A DNA stretch of 37,426 nt from Stutzerimonas nosocomialis (GTDB lineage Bacteria; Pseudomonadota; Gammaproteobacteria; Pseudomonadales; Pseudomonadaceae): contig NZ_QLAE01000041.1 of NCBI RefSeq assembly GCF_005876855.1, forward strand, positions 1 through 37,426. The letters are read 5' to 3'. Made by a program: the position numbers and the translations under genes. Under the pieces are notes generated by a model, which worked only from the letters and a program-made list of their open reading frames with translations, had not been told where the DNA came from and did no database searches. Positions 8,169 through 18,612 of the stretch are shown one piece after another; positions within the stretch are counted from its first letter, which is position 1; every line of letters begins with the position of its first letter.

Positions 8169-9374
8169 ATGGCCCTCACGTCTCCCTGGCGAGCCGACTT
8201 CCCGGCGATCTCCGTGCTCGAAGCCGAAGGCCAGACCTACCTCGACAGCGCCGCCACGGCGCAGAAGCCACAAGCCCTGATGGACCGGGTGTACGGCTAC
8301 TTCCGCAGCGGCGCGGCGAACGTGCACCGAGCCCAGCACCTGCCGTCCGAGCGCGCCACCCGCGCGTTCGAGGCGACGCGTGAAACCACCGCACGCTGGC
8401 TCAACGCCCGCGCAGACGACGAAATCGTCTTCACCCATGGCGCCACCGAGGCGTTCAACCTGCTGGCGTACGGCCTGGAAGCGCAGTTCCGGAGCGGTGA
8501 CGAGATCGTCATCAGCACGCTCGAACACCACGCCAACCTGCTGCCCTGGCAGCAGCTGGCGCGGCGCAAGGGGCTGCGGCTGGTGGTCCTGCCGATCGAT
8601 GCCAAGGGCCGGGTGGACCTGCAGGTCGCGTCCGGGCTGATCGGCACACGCACACGGCTGCTCGCGATCAGCCAGCTCTCCAACGTGCTGGGCACCTGGC
8701 AACCGCTCACCGAGTTGCTCGAACTGGCGCGACGCGTGGGTGCGATCACGGTGGTCGATGGCGCCCAGGGGATCGTCCACGGACGCCACGACGTGCAGGC
8801 GCTCGGCTGCGATTTCTACGTGTTCTCCAGCCACAAGCTCTACGGGCCGGAAGGCCTGGGCGTGCTCTACGGTCGCCGCGACCGCTTGCTGACGCTCCGG
8901 CACTGGCAGTTCGGCGGCGAGATGGTTCGCCATGCGCGCCTGGACGACGCCGACTTCCATGCGCCGCCGATGGGCCTGGAAGCCGGGACCCCCGCCATCG
9001 GCGCGGTGATCGGCCTGGGCGCCACGCTCGGCTACCTGGGCGGGCTCGACGCCGAGGCCGTTCACCGCCACGAACGAGCCCTGCTCGACAGGCTGTGCCA
9101 GGGGCTGCGTCAGCGCGCCGGCGTGCGGCTGCTGGGCGAGCCGCAGGCGGCGCTCGCCAGCTTCGTCGTCGAGGGCGTGCACAACGCCGATCTGGCGAGC
9201 CTGCTCGGCGAACAGGGCATCGCCGTCCGCGCCGGGCAGCACTGCGCGATGCCGCTGTACCAGAGCCTCGAACTCGGTGGCGCGATACGGGTGTCGCTGG
9301 CGTTGTACAACGACGGCAGCGATCTGGATCGCTTCTTCGCCGCATTGGACGCGGCATTGGAGATACTCCGATGA
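8169..9374 (+). CDS. csdA: Cysteine desulfurase, CsdA/SufS type
   Basis: The 401-residue group II NifS-like PLP enzyme takes sulfur from cysteine and holds it as a persulfide. The PLP lysine is K223 in SSHKLYGPEGLGVLYG. The persulfide cysteine is C359 in RAGQHCAMPLYQ, followed by the short C-terminal segment usual for SufS/CsdA. HATEAFNLLAYG and EHHANLLPWQ are further family motifs. The ATG at 8169 (MALTSPWRADFPAI) gives a normal length. Its stop overlaps the csdE start (ATGA), so the pair is translationally coupled. With csdE and tcdA beside it, this is CsdA rather than the iron-sulfur operon SufS. Confidence 0.93.
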   Translation: MALTSPWRADFPAISVLEAEGQTYLDSAATAQKPQALMDRVYGYFRSGAANVHRAQHLPSERATRAFEATRETTARWLNARADDEIVFTHGATEAFNLLAYGLEAQFRSGDEIVISTLEHHANLLPWQQLARRKGLRLVVLPIDAKGRVDLQVASGLIGTRTRLLAISQLSNVLGTWQPLTELLELARRVGAITVVDGAQGIVHGRHDVQALGCDFYVFSSHKLYGPEGLGVLYGRRDRLLTLRHWQFGGEMVRHARLDDADFHAPPMGLEAGTPAIGAVIGLGATLGYLGGLDAEAVHRHERALLDRLCQGLRQRAGVRLLGEPQAALASFVVEGVHNADLASLLGEQGIAVRAGQHCAMPLYQSLELGGAIRVSLALYNDGSDLDRFFAALDAALEILR

Positions 9375-9781
9375 CCTTGCCCGCGGCGGCCGCCGAAGCC
9401 CTGCAGCGGTTCGCCGACGCGGGTGGCTGGGAGCAGCGTGCGCGCCTGCTGATGCAGTGGGGCGAGCGCCTCGAGCCGCTGGACGACCGCGAACGTAACG
9501 AAGCCAATCGCGTTCAGGGCTGCGAAAGCCAGGTCTGGCTGACCGGCACCCAGCGGGACGGGTTCTGGTATTACCGCGCGGCCAGCGAGGCCCGCCTGCT
9601 GCGTGGCCTGCTCGCCCTGTTGATCGAGCGCGTCAACGGACTCAGCGCCGAAGAACTCGCCACCCTCGACCTGACCCAGTGGTTCACCGATCTCGGTCTT
9701 GCGCGGCAACTGTCCCCCTCCCGCAGCAATGGCCTGATGGCCGTGCTGCGGCGGATGCGCGCGCTCTCCGAGCAAGGCTGA
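9371..9781 (+). CDS. csdE: Sulfur acceptor protein CsdE (SufE family)
   Basis: The 136-residue SufE-fold protein accepts the persulfide sulfur from CsdA on C51, in the motif NRVQGCESQVWL. The later LRGLLALLIERVNGLSAEEL segment is also typical of the family. Its ATG overlaps the csdA stop codon by four bases. Length matches E. coli CsdE (147) and SufE (138). In E. coli, CsdE passes sulfur on towards CsdL/TcdA; here tcdA is the next gene but lies on the opposite strand, 45 nt away. Confidence 0.93.
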   Translation: MTLPAAAAEALQRFADAGGWEQRARLLMQWGERLEPLDDRERNEANRVQGCESQVWLTGTQRDGFWYYRAASEARLLRGLLALLIERVNGLSAEELATLDLTQWFTDLGLARQLSPSRSNGLMAVLRRMRALSEQG

Positions 9782-9826
9782 GCAGCTGTCAGGCGGCGCG
9801 CTCCGGCCCCGCCGGCGGCCCGTGAT

Positions 9827-10639
9827 TCAGCGTTTGCCGGCAGACCGCTCCGCCGGTCGTCGCGCACCGGCGACCAGCTTGTCCACCGCGCGGGCGGCCG
9901 CCACCATGCCGAAGCTCGCGGTCACCATCATCGCCGCCCCGAAGCCGCCGGCGCAGTCGAGCTTGACGCCCTCGCCCACGAAGCTTTTCGACTGGCAGAC
10001 GCCGCCGTCGGGCTTGGGATAACGCAGCTGCTCGGTGGAAAAGACGCAGGGCACGCTGTAGTGACGGCCCGGCGTCCGCGAAAAGTTGTAATCGCGGCGC
10101 AGCGTGGAGCGCACCTTGGCGGCGAGCGGATCGTTGAAGGTCTTGTTCAGGTCGGCGACCTGGATCTGCGTCGGGTCGATCTGCCCGCCCGCCCCGCCGG
10201 TGGCGATGATCTGGATCTTGCGGCGCTTGCACCAGGCGATCAGCGCCGCCTTCGCCGGAACGCTGTCGATGCAGTCGATGACGCAATCCATCTCTTCGGT
10301 GATGTACGAGTCCATGGTGTCGCGGGTGACGAAGTCGGCCACGGCATGCACCGTGCAGCCGGGGCTGATGGCCCGCAGCCGCTCGGCCATCACCTCGACC
10401 TTGGGCCGGCCGACCATCCCTTCGAGGGCATGGACCTGGCGGTTGGTGTTGGTCACGCAGACGTCGTCCAGGTCGAACAGGGAAATCTCGCCCACGCCAC
10501 TGCGCACCAGCGCCTCGGCCGCCCAGGACCCCACCCCGCCGATGCCCACCACCGCGACGTGGGCCGCCATCAGGCGCTCGAGCCCCTCGCTGCCATACAA
10601 CCGGCCGATACCGCCGAAACGCTCGTCTTGTCTGTCCAC
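9827..10639 (-). CDS. tcdA: tRNA threonylcarbamoyladenosine dehydratase
   Basis: The 270-residue protein of the E1/MoeB/ThiF family (also called CsdL or YgdL) uses ATP to cyclise t6A37 of tRNA to ct6A. The start is [16 protein letters not shown]; the nucleotide site is [19 protein letters not shown] (about 30-48). It continues with [18 protein letters not shown] and the acidic loop [13 protein letters not shown]. The C-terminal 20 residues are basic. It converges with csdE, consistent with the known Csd sulfur-relay link. It is divergent from dapE across 147 nt, in which both promoters must lie. Confidence 0.96.
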   Translation of the reverse strand: MDRQDERFGGIGRLYGSEGLERLMAAHVAVVGIGGVGSWAAEALVRSGVGEISLFDLDDVCVTNTNRQVHALEGMVGRPKVEVMAERLRAISPGCTVHAVADFVTRDTMDSYITEEMDCVIDCIDSVPAKAALIAWCKRRKIQIIATGGAGGQIDPTQIQVADLNKTFNDPLAAKVRSTLRRDYNFSRTPGRHYSVPCVFSTEQLRYPKPDGGVCQSKSFVGEGVKLDCAGGFGAAMMVTASFGMVAAARAVDKLVAGARRPAERSAGKR

Positions 10640-10786
10640 TGGCTACCCTCCGCTATCGGCGCAGTTTATCGAAACCCCGCCCCTGCGCCCAAACCGGGTG
10701 ACAGGCGAGACGCAGCCCGGCGCGGGTCAAATGGCCGCCATTGCTTTAAAATGGCGCTCTTTTTGTCCGTGCCGTCCGGAGTCGCA

Positions 10787-11935
10787 ATGCCCGTCGCCCC
10801 GCTTTCCCCGACCTTGGAACTCGCTTGCGAGCTGATCCGTCGCCCCTCCGTCACCCCCGCCGACGAGGGCTGCCAGGAGCTGATGCAAAAGCGCCTGGCC
10901 GATGCGGGGTTCGCCATCGAGCCGATGCGCATCGAAGACGTCGACAATTTCTGGGCGATCCGCGGCAGCGAAGGACCGGTGCTGTGCTTTGCCGGCCATA
11001 CCGACGTGGTACCCACCGGGCCCCAGGCAGCCTGGGAACACAAGCCCTTCGAAGCCAGCATCGACGAACAGGGCATGCTGCGCGGACGCGGCGCCGCCGA
11101 CATGAAGGGCAGCCTCGCGGCCATGGTGGTCGCGGTCGAGCGCTTCGTCGCCGAGTACCCGCAGCACCGGGGCCAGATCGCCTTCCTGATCACCAGCGAC
11201 GAGGAAGGCCCGGCCCATCACGGCACCAAGGCCGTGGTCGAACGCCTGCGCGAACGTGGCCAGCGCCTGGACTGGTGCATCGTCGGCGAACCCTCGAGCA
11301 CCGCGCTGCTCGGCGACGTGGTGAAGAACGGCCGACGCGGTTCGCTCGGCGGCACCCTGACCGTGCGCGGCCAGCAGGGCCACGTCGCCTACCCGCACCT
11401 GGCGAGGAACCCGATCCACCTGGCGGCACCGGCGCTGGCCGAACTCGCCGCCGAGCACTGGGACGACGGCAACCGCTTCTTCCCGCCCACCAGCTTCCAG
11501 ATCTCCAACCTCAATTCCGGCACCGGCGCCACCAACGTGATCCCCGGCACCCTGGAGGCCGTGTTCAATTTCCGCTTCTCGACCGAATCGACCGTCGAGC
11601 AGCTTCAGCAGCGCACCGCCGCGATCCTTGATCGCTACGGCCTGGACTGGCACGTGGACTGGGCACTGTCCGGCCTGCCGTTCCTCACCGAGCCGGGCGA
11701 ACTGCTCGATGCGGTGGCGTCCGCCATTCGCGAAGTCACCGGCCGTGAAACCACCCCCTCGACCAGCGGCGGCACCTCCGACGGGCGCTTCATCGCCACG
11801 CTGGGAACCCAGGTGGTCGAGCTGGGCCCGGTCAACGCCACCATTCACCAGGTGGACGAACGCATCCTCGCCAGCGATCTGGACGTGCTGACCGACGTCT
11901 ACCACCAGACGCTGGTTCGCCTGCTCGCATGCTGA
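10787..11935 (+). CDS. dapE: Succinyl-diaminopimelate desuccinylase
   Basis: The 382-residue M20-family metallohydrolase releases succinate from N-succinyl-LL-diaminopimelate. The di-zinc ligands correspond one-to-one with E. coli DapE, shifted by five residues: H71 (FAGHTDVVP), D105 (GAADMKGS), E139/E140 (TSDEEGP), E168 (VGEPSS) and H354 ([10 protein letters not shown]). The ATG at 10787 follows GGAGTCGCA. An upstream in-frame extension crosses the promoter region and antisense tcdA sequence and was rejected. The stop overlaps the start of rlmA, so the two are coupled. It completes the dapC-dapD-dapE set in this window. Confidence 0.98.
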   Translation: MPVAPLSPTLELACELIRRPSVTPADEGCQELMQKRLADAGFAIEPMRIEDVDNFWAIRGSEGPVLCFAGHTDVVPTGPQAAWEHKPFEASIDEQGMLRGRGAADMKGSLAAMVVAVERFVAEYPQHRGQIAFLITSDEEGPAHHGTKAVVERLRERGQRLDWCIVGEPSSTALLGDVVKNGRRGSLGGTLTVRGQQGHVAYPHLARNPIHLAAPALAELAAEHWDDGNRFFPPTSFQISNLNSGTGATNVIPGTLEAVFNFRFSTESTVEQLQQRTAAILDRYGLDWHVDWALSGLPFLTEPGELLDAVASAIREVTGRETTPSTSGGTSDGRFIATLGTQVVELGPVNATIHQVDERILASDLDVLTDVYHQTLVRLLAC

Positions 11936-12732
11936 CCTGCCCGCTCTGCCAGGCCCCGCTGCACGCCGTCGAGCGCGGCGTCGCCTGCCCGGCCGGGCAT
12001 CGCTTCGATCGCGCACGCCAGGGCTACCTCAACCTGTTGCCGGTGCAACACAAGAACAGCCGCGACCCGGGCGACAACCAGGCGATGGTGGAGGCCCGCC
12101 GGCGCTTTCTCGACGGCGGCCATTACGCCCCGCTCGCCGCGCGGCTGGCCGAGCTCGCCGCCGAACGCGCGCCGGGCACCTGGCTGGACATCGGCTGCGG
12201 CGAGGGCTACTACACCGAACAGCTCGCCCGTGCCCTGCCCGAGGCGAGAGGCTTCGCGCTGGACATCTCCCGGGAAGCGGTCAAGCGCGCCTGCCGCCGG
12301 GCGCCGCAACTCGACTGGCTGGTCGCGAGCATGGCACGCATCCCGCTGGCCGACGGCAGCTGCAATCTGCTGGCAAGCGTGTTCAGCCCGCTGGACTGGG
12401 CCGAGGCCCGGCGCCTGCTGCCCAGCGGCGGCGGCCTGCTGCGCATGGGGCCAACCCGCGACCACCTCTGGGAACTGCGTGCCCGGCTATACGACGAGGT
12501 GCGCGACTACGACGACGAGAAACACCTGTCCCTGATTCCCGAGGGCATGCATCTGGCCCATAGCGAAACGCTGAACTATCGCCTGCGCCTGGACGATGCC
12601 CAGGCCCGCGCCGACCTGCTGGCCATGACGCCGCACGGCTGGCGAGCCAATGCCGAGCGCCGGGCGGCGGTCATCGACGCGCCACTTGAGGTCGGCGTTG
12701 CGATACGCTACGACTGGATTCAGCGGGACTAG
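11929..12732 (+). CDS. rlmA: 23S rRNA (guanine-N1)-methyltransferase RlmA
   Basis: The 267-residue protein starts with a zinc-binding module, [12 protein letters not shown]...[20 protein letters not shown], in which C4, C7 and a CPAGH group bind zinc. An SAM-dependent methyltransferase domain follows, with motif I at [15 protein letters not shown] (about 85-99) and a later [15 protein letters not shown]. It matches RlmA(I)/RrmA, which methylates N1 of G745 of 23S rRNA. The ATG overlaps the dapE end by seven bases. Coupling of rlmA to dapE is known in Pseudomonas. Confidence 0.95.
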   Translation: MLTCPLCQAPLHAVERGVACPAGHRFDRARQGYLNLLPVQHKNSRDPGDNQAMVEARRRFLDGGHYAPLAARLAELAAERAPGTWLDIGCGEGYYTEQLARALPEARGFALDISREAVKRACRRAPQLDWLVASMARIPLADGSCNLLASVFSPLDWAEARRLLPSGGGLLRMGPTRDHLWELRARLYDEVRDYDDEKHLSLIPEGMHLAHSETLNYRLRLDDAQARADLLAMTPHGWRANAERRAAVIDAPLEVGVAIRYDWIQRD

Positions 12733-12760
12733 CCCCGCGCCCTTCAGACAAGGCAGACAG

Positions 12761-13132
12761 ATGCGGCAACCGGATATCGAAATCTACCTCAGGGACGCCG
12801 ATCAGCAGGCCGTATCGGCCTGGCTGGAACAGGCCATCGGCCCCTGCTCGCCGTGGCGGCAGAAAGGCCAGACCTTCAAGTGCAATGCAGCCGACGTGCC
12901 GGTGACCTGGCTACCCAAGGCGGTCGGCAAATGGCATTGCCTGCTGCTCGAGAGCGATACCACGCCCTGGGCGGACGACCTCGCCTGCGCCCGCGCCGCC
13001 CATCAGGCGCTGGGCGTGGAGATACGCTGCGCGCCGGGGAGCTGGCAGGAAGAGGAAGCGGAAGAAGACGCCGATCGCTGGATCAGCGTCAGCGAACGCG
13101 GCGAAGAGGAAATCGTCTGGCGCACGGGCTGA
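12761..13132 (+). CDS. Conserved hypothetical protein, 123 residues
   Basis: The product begins MRQPDIEIYLRDADQQAVSA and has a mixed alpha/beta look: an N-terminal strand, then a tryptophan-rich core (VTWLPKAVGKWHCLLLESDTTPWADDLACARAA), then an acidic run EEEAEEDAD and a WISVSERGEEEIVWRTG tail. There is no signal peptide or membrane helix, so it is probably cytosolic. The ATG at 12761 was chosen because an earlier in-frame start would overlap rlmA. The ribosome site (AAGG, 8 nt away) is modest. It follows rlmA by 28 nt in the same direction and probably shares the dapE-rlmA transcript. A protein at this place is conserved in Pseudomonas, but I know no function. Confidence 0.85.
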   Translation: MRQPDIEIYLRDADQQAVSAWLEQAIGPCSPWRQKGQTFKCNAADVPVTWLPKAVGKWHCLLLESDTTPWADDLACARAAHQALGVEIRCAPGSWQEEEAEEDADRWISVSERGEEEIVWRTG

Positions 13133-13197
13133 CCAGCCTGGCGCGGATATCGGGGCACAGCCACTTGGCAGCGTCCGCCGCAGGAACCGGATAAACG

Positions 13198-13222
13198 AAA
13201 GGCCCGTCACTGACGGGCCTTT
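13198..13222. terminator. Bidirectional terminator, csp / 123-residue gene
   Basis: AAAGGCCCGTCA and TGACGGGCCTTT are perfect inverted arms around one base, giving a GC stem flanked by A on one side and T on the other. It lies six bases past the csp stop and 66 bases past the end of the plus-strand gene, so it can end transcription from both directions. Confidence 0.85.
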
Positions 13223-13228
13223 TGGGTC

Positions 13229-13438
13229 TCAGGCGCCGGAAACGTCTTCGGCTTGCAAACCTTTCTGACCCTGGATCACCGAGAACTCCACTTTCTGACC
13301 CTCGGCCAGGGAGCGGTGACCCTCACCACGGATAGCGCGGTAGTGCACGAACACATCGGCCCCGCTATCACGCTGAATGAACCCATAGCCCTTGGCATCA
13401 TTGAACCACTTGACGGTTCCGATCTCACGATCAGCCAT
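13229..13438 (-). CDS. Cold-shock domain protein (CspA family)
   Basis: The 69-residue single-domain protein is an OB-fold RNA/DNA chaperone. RNP1 is KGYGFIQ (about 16-22) and RNP2 is VFVHYRAI (about 29-36), preceded by GTVKWFNDA. It melts structured RNA and helps adaptation to cold or growth changes. ATG at 13438 is preferred over an in-frame GTG two codons earlier because GGAG then has an 8-nt spacing. A leader of roughly 127 nt and a strong terminator frame the gene, as for other csp genes. In PAO1 a csp gene sits beside the same rlmA-dapE group. Confidence 0.96.
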   Translation of the reverse strand: MADREIGTVKWFNDAKGYGFIQRDSGADVFVHYRAIRGEGHRSLAEGQKVEFSVIQGQKGLQAEDVSGA

Positions 13439-13571
13439 TACCACTTCTCCAACTCTCTTTTATTAGCCTCCGGGGAGGGTCTCGACGGCCCACGCGAGAA
13501 CGTTCTTCCATGACCGTCCTTGCACCAGCAGGGGCGGATACGAGTCGCGTTCCGGGGACAACCGCTCCGGG

Positions 13572-13600
13572 AGTATAAAACACTCGTTACGGCTTTAAAG
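13572..13600 (-). promoter_or_regulatory. Candidate csp promoter
   Basis: On the minus strand a good -10 box, TATACT (13572-13577), has a poor -35 (CTTTAA, 17-nt spacer, 13595-13600). Transcription from about 13565 would give a leader near 127 nt, the size expected for cold-shock mRNAs whose 5' region controls stability and translation. The -35 is weak, so an activator or a different start is possible. Confidence 0.4.
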
Positions 13601-13692
13601 GACTTTTTTGATTCGCCAGAACCCTTGCGCCACTAGGCCTGCAGCGTATCCGCAAGTGGTTTCTGACCCCTTGCACAGCATTGAGGCAAGCT

Positions 13693-14394
13693 TCAGGACT
13701 GCTTCTGCAACGGTGCCCTGTAACTGAGCAATTTGCTCGTCCCCAGCCCCAGACTCACCAGGGATTCGACCCACTTCAGAGCCACCTGGACGCCATCGAT
13801 CACCGGGGCGCCGAGGGCATCCTGCAAGGGCCTGGCCCACTGGCTCATGCCCGCGCAACCGAGCACGAGGCATTCGCTTCGATCCTGTTCCAGGATCTGC
13901 CGCCCGAGCGCGAGCAGCCGCTGGTAATGCGCCGGGTCGCGCTCGAGTTCGAGCACCGGGATATCGGCCGCATGGACCCTGGCGCAGCGCCGGTCGAGCC
14001 CGTAGGCGCGCATGTTGCGTTCGATGATGTGGATCGACCGCGGCAGGCTGGTGAGGACCGAATACCGCACGCTGAGCATGCTCGCCGCATGCATCGCCGC
14101 CTCGCCGATGCCGATCACCGGCCCCTCGGCCAGCTCGCGCGCGGCATCCAGCCCGGTATCGTCGAAGCAGGCGATGACGAACCCCTGCACGCCCTCGGCC
14201 TGTCCCCTCGCCACCGCCGGCAACAGATGGAACGCGGCCTGCACCCCGTCGGCGGCGCCTTCGATGCTGGCCACCGAAGCCGGCAGGTGGATCACCTCGA
14301 GGGCGGTGTCCGCCGCCTTGACCCGCTGCCCGGCGGCATCGAGCAGTCGCGCCATGCCGGCCGAGGCGTTGGGGTTGATCATCCGGATCTTCAT
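13693..14394 (-). CDS. Asp/Glu/hydantoin racemase family protein
   Basis: The 233-residue cofactor-independent racemase begins MKIRMINPNASAGMARLL, the N-terminus of HyuE-like hydantoin/allantoin racemases. The two catalytic cysteines are visible: C76 in VIACFDDTGLDAARE and C180 in LVLGCAGMSQ, close to the C76/C181 pair of known hydantoin racemases. The DGV segment (about 200-202) also fits. Its ATG overlaps the preceding permease stop (ATGA), so it is the last gene of the ABC importer operon. No hydantoinase, carbamoylase or allantoinase is in the window, so the substrate is unknown. It could be a 5-substituted hydantoin, allantoin or another cyclic amide. Confidence 0.88.
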   Translation of the reverse strand: MKIRMINPNASAGMARLLDAAGQRVKAADTALEVIHLPASVASIEGAADGVQAAFHLLPAVARGQAEGVQGFVIACFDDTGLDAARELAEGPVIGIGEAAMHAASMLSVRYSVLTSLPRSIHIIERNMRAYGLDRRCARVHAADIPVLELERDPAHYQRLLALGRQILEQDRSECLVLGCAGMSQWARPLQDALGAPVIDGVQVALKWVESLVSLGLGTSKLLSYRAPLQKQS

Positions 14395-15209
14395 GTGCGC
14401 GTCCTCGCCCGTGCGCTCAGCGCCATGGCCAGCAGCACCAGGGCGATCAGACTGAAGGAAAACAGCGTGGTCAGGGTGCCGAGCGCATAGAGCACCGGCG
14501 TGGTGACGTTGGTGGTCATGCCGAACACTTCCAGGGGCAAGGTGTTGAAGCTGCCGGCGACCATCAGGGTGCGAGCGAACTCGTCGTAGGACAGGGTCAG
14601 CCCGAACAGCGCCACGCCGAACAGGCTGGGGGCGATCAGCGGCAGGACGATCAGCCGCACCGTTTGCCAGGGGCTCGCGCCCAGGTCGCGGGCCGCCATT
14701 TCATAGGCGCGATCGAAGCGGTTGAACACCGCGAACATGATCAGCAGCCCGAACGGCAGCGTCCAGGTCAGGTGCGCACCGAAGGCCGAGCTGTACCAGT
14801 TCGGCTCCCAGCCCAGGCGGTCGAACATCAGGCCGATGCCCAGGCTGACCAGAATGGACGGAATGATCAGGCTCGCCAGGGTCAGGTAGAACAACCACTG
14901 GCTACCGGCGAACCGCCGGCGATAGGCGAAGCCAGCGAGCACCGAGAACAGCAGCGTGCAGGCCATGACCCCGAGCCCCAGCAGTATCGAGCGCGTGAAG
15001 GAGCCGCCGAAATCGCCGACCTGCTGGGTGGTGAACAGGTTGCCGAACCAGTGCAGCGACACGCCGTTGAGCGGGAAGGTCAGGCCGCCGTTCGGGCCAT
15101 GGAACGAAAGAATGCCGATGGTCAGCGTCGGCCCGTAGAGAAACAGGAGGAAGAGTCCGAAGACCAGGCTCAGGACGTAGAAACTGGCCGGGCGGCGGGA
15201 GGATTTCAT
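14391..15209 (-). CDS. ABC importer permease, PotC-like
   Basis: The 272-residue integral membrane protein begins MKSSRRPASFYVLSLVFGLFLLFLYGPTLTIG and has about six hydrophobic helices. The coupling-loop EAA motif is EMAARDLGASPWQTVRLIVLPLIAPSL (about 165-191), by which permeases of the polyamine/opine/iron group contact the ATPase. It is the second permease of the operon, starting 2 nt after the first permease ends and overlapping the racemase start by 4 nt. The start was taken at the ATG with GGAG upstream; a longer frame reading into the first permease gene is an out-of-phase shadow. Confidence 0.93.
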   Translation of the reverse strand: MKSSRRPASFYVLSLVFGLFLLFLYGPTLTIGILSFHGPNGGLTFPLNGVSLHWFGNLFTTQQVGDFGGSFTRSILLGLGVMACTLLFSVLAGFAYRRRFAGSQWLFYLTLASLIIPSILVSLGIGLMFDRLGWEPNWYSSAFGAHLTWTLPFGLLIMFAVFNRFDRAYEMAARDLGASPWQTVRLIVLPLIAPSLFGVALFGLTLSYDEFARTLMVAGSFNTLPLEVFGMTTNVTTPVLYALGTLTTLFSFSLIALVLLAMALSARARTRT

Positions 15210-15211
15210 CG

Positions 15212-16066
15212 CTACAACTCCTTGCGGATATCGACCAGACGGAACATCGCCACCAGCATCAGCAGCACGGTGGCCAGCAGCACGACGGCCCCCGCAGCGG
15301 CGGCTGGGTATTGCAGCAGGCTGATCTCGTTGTGGATCAACACGCCGACCGATGCCCGCAGCCCGCCGCCCATGATCCGCACGGTGACGAAGTCGCCCAT
15401 CACCAGGGTCAGCACGAAGATGCTGCCGATCAGCACGCCGGACTTGCACAGCGGCACGATCACCAGCAGCAGGATCTGCCAGGCATGGGCCCCGGCGTCG
15501 CGCGCCGCCTCGATCAGCCGGCGGTCGATGCGCATCATGGTGTTGAAGATCGGCACCACCATGAACAGCGTGTAGAGGTGGACGTAGGCCAGCACGATGG
15601 AGAAATCGCTGTAGAGCAGGAATTCCAGCGGCGCGTCGATCAGACCGGCGCTCTGCAGGCCGGTGTTCACCAGCCCGTTGCGGCCGAGCAGCGGAATCCA
15701 GGAAATCATCCGGATGATGTTGGAAGTGAAGAACGGGATGGTGCACAGCAGAAACAGCAGCGTCTGCATCCGGGTGCTGCGGATGTGGAACGCCAGGTAA
15801 TAGGCGATGGTGAACCCCAGCACCAGGGTGATCGCCCAGGTGATCAACGCGTATTTGAAGGTGTTGAGGTAGGCCTGCCAGGTCACCGACGAGGACAGCA
15901 GATACTGGTAATTGTCGAAGATGAACGCCGGCAGCAGCTGATAGGAATCGTAGTCCCAGAAGCTCACCGTGACGATCACGGCGATGGGAAAGACCAGGAA
16001 GACCAGCAGCGTCAGCGCCAGCGGCAACGACTGCAGGTGACTGATGTTGGCGAGTGCGGTACGCAT
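15212..16066 (-). CDS. ABC importer permease, PotB-like
   Basis: The 284-residue permease begins MRTALANISHLQSLPLALTLLVFLVFPIAVIVTVSF, a long cytoplasmic tip and first helix typical of PotB-like proteins. Further helices and the EAA-type loop (LIEAARDAGAHAWQILLLVIVPL, about 185-207) follow. The ATG at 16066 was chosen because AGGG lies 8 nt upstream. The in-frame ATG at 16099 would sit inside a stem-loop and lacks a ribosome site. It pairs with the next gene to form a heterodimeric channel in the inner membrane. Confidence 0.92.
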   Translation of the reverse strand: MRTALANISHLQSLPLALTLLVFLVFPIAVIVTVSFWDYDSYQLLPAFIFDNYQYLLSSSVTWQAYLNTFKYALITWAITLVLGFTIAYYLAFHIRSTRMQTLLFLLCTIPFFTSNIIRMISWIPLLGRNGLVNTGLQSAGLIDAPLEFLLYSDFSIVLAYVHLYTLFMVVPIFNTMMRIDRRLIEAARDAGAHAWQILLLVIVPLCKSGVLIGSIFVLTLVMGDFVTVRIMGGGLRASVGVLIHNEISLLQYPAAAAGAVVLLATVLLMLVAMFRLVDIRKEL

Positions 16067-16082
16067 GGGGATTTCCCTGTTG

Positions 16083-16123
16083 GCAGCGGGCCCGCTCATA
16101 CGGTCGCGAAAGCGGGCCGCTGC
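16083..16123 (-). promoter_or_regulatory. Stem-loop between binding-protein and permease genes
   Basis: GCAGCGGGCCCGCT and AGCGGGCCGCTGC can form a 13-bp stem with one bulged base and a loop of about 14 nt, in the 66-nt gap after the binding-protein stop. No T run follows. Such structures after binding-protein genes are known (for example malE-malF) to stop 3' decay and so keep the binding protein in excess over its permeases; the same role here is inference. Confidence 0.6.
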
Positions 16124-16132
16124 GCTTGGCCG

Positions 16133-17463
16133 TCAGGAGACGATGAACTCGTTCCACTTGCGGATCATGTGGCGGTTCTCGTCCATCACCGAGTTCCAGC
16201 AGGCCACGCTGCCCATGCGCTGCTCGTAGGAACCGCCGTCACGTACCGCGCCGGCCTTCTCCATGACCTCCCCCTGCGGGTTGAGGATGTCTCCCTGGGC
16301 CGCCTTGCCTTCCATCCAGTAGCCCCACTCGTCCTCGCTCATGAACTGCCGCGAGGTCGCCGGCGCGGCGCTGTAGTAGCCCTGGCGGTTGAGGTAGGCG
16401 CCGACCCAACCGGAGAGGTACCAGTCGATGTATTCGTAGGCCGCATCGAGCTCCAGCCCCGACAGGTGCTTGGCCAGACCGATACCGCCACCCCAGGCGC
16501 GATAACCCTCTTCCAGGGGCTGATAGCGGCATTCCACCCCACGGCTGCGCACCGCGGCCACCGCCGGCGACCACATCGACTGGATCACCACCTCGCCCGA
16601 GGCCATCAGGTTCACCGACTCGTCGAAGCTCTTCCAGAAGGCGCGGAACTGGCCGTCCTTCTTCGCCTGCATGAGGATCGCGACGGTCTTGTCGATTTCC
16701 TCCCTGGTCATGTTGCCTTTGTCGCCGTAGCTCACCGCCCCCATCGATTCACAGATCATCGCCGCGTCCATGATGCCGATCGACGGGATGTTGAGGATCG
16801 AGGTCCTGCCCTTGAAAGCCGGGTCCATGATGTCGCGCCAATGGGTGATCGGGCGGCCCACCAGGTCCGGGCGGATGCCCAGCGTGTCGGCGTTGTAGAT
16901 CGTCGGGATCAGTGTCATCCAGCGCGTCGGCTCGCTGGCGAACTTCACCGAGTCGGCGCTTTCGACGAAGCCGACCGTATGCGGCGCGGTGCCCTGGGCG
17001 ATGGTGGAATCGGGCGTCAGCTTGCCGGTGATGAACAGTGGCGAGATCTTGTCGAAGTTCTTCAGACGCGTGGTATCCATCGCCTGCATCACGCCGGAGG
17101 GGAACACCTTCTTGCCGATCCAGTACTCGATATCGGCGATGTCGTAGGACTTCGGCTGGGTCACCGCCCGCTGCGCCACCGCATCGGAATCCAGCGCCGT
17201 GAGCTGCAGCGTGATGCCCAGATCCTCCTTGGCCTTGCGTGCGATGTCGTTGAGGTTGGAGACCCCGGTGCCGAACTGGCGCAGCGTGACGTTCTTGATG
17301 TTCTGCGCCCAGATCATCGGAAACCCGGTGATCGCTCCGGACCCGACCGCGACCGCCGATGCGGCGCCCAGCCCCTTGATCAGGCTACGTCTGGACAATC
17401 CCTTCTCGGCCACCGGGGCGGTGGGTGCGGCGTGTTGCTCAGGCGTGCTGTCATCGTGCTCTT

Positions 17464-17467
<4 letters not shown>
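16133..17467 (-). CDS. ABC importer substrate-binding protein, Tat-type
   Basis: The 444-residue periplasmic protein resembles PotD/PotF-type extracellular binding proteins (family 1/13). The N-terminus has a twin-arginine signal: SRRSLIKGLGAASAVAVGSG (25-44), after a long polar N-region, which suggests folded export by Tat. The mature part begins near QNIKNVTLRQFG and keeps the family's YDIADIEYW and GKLTPDST segments. The ATG follows GGAGG at good spacing and overlaps the ATPase stop. It is larger than PotD (348) because of a C-terminal extension rich in W/Y/M. The ligand cannot be read from the sequence. Confidence 0.92.

Positions 17468-18612
<1,145 letters not shown>

Noticed and set aside
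9782-9826. Possible terminator between csdE and tcdA
   Set aside because: The gap is GC-rich but I found no clean stem with a T run on either strand.
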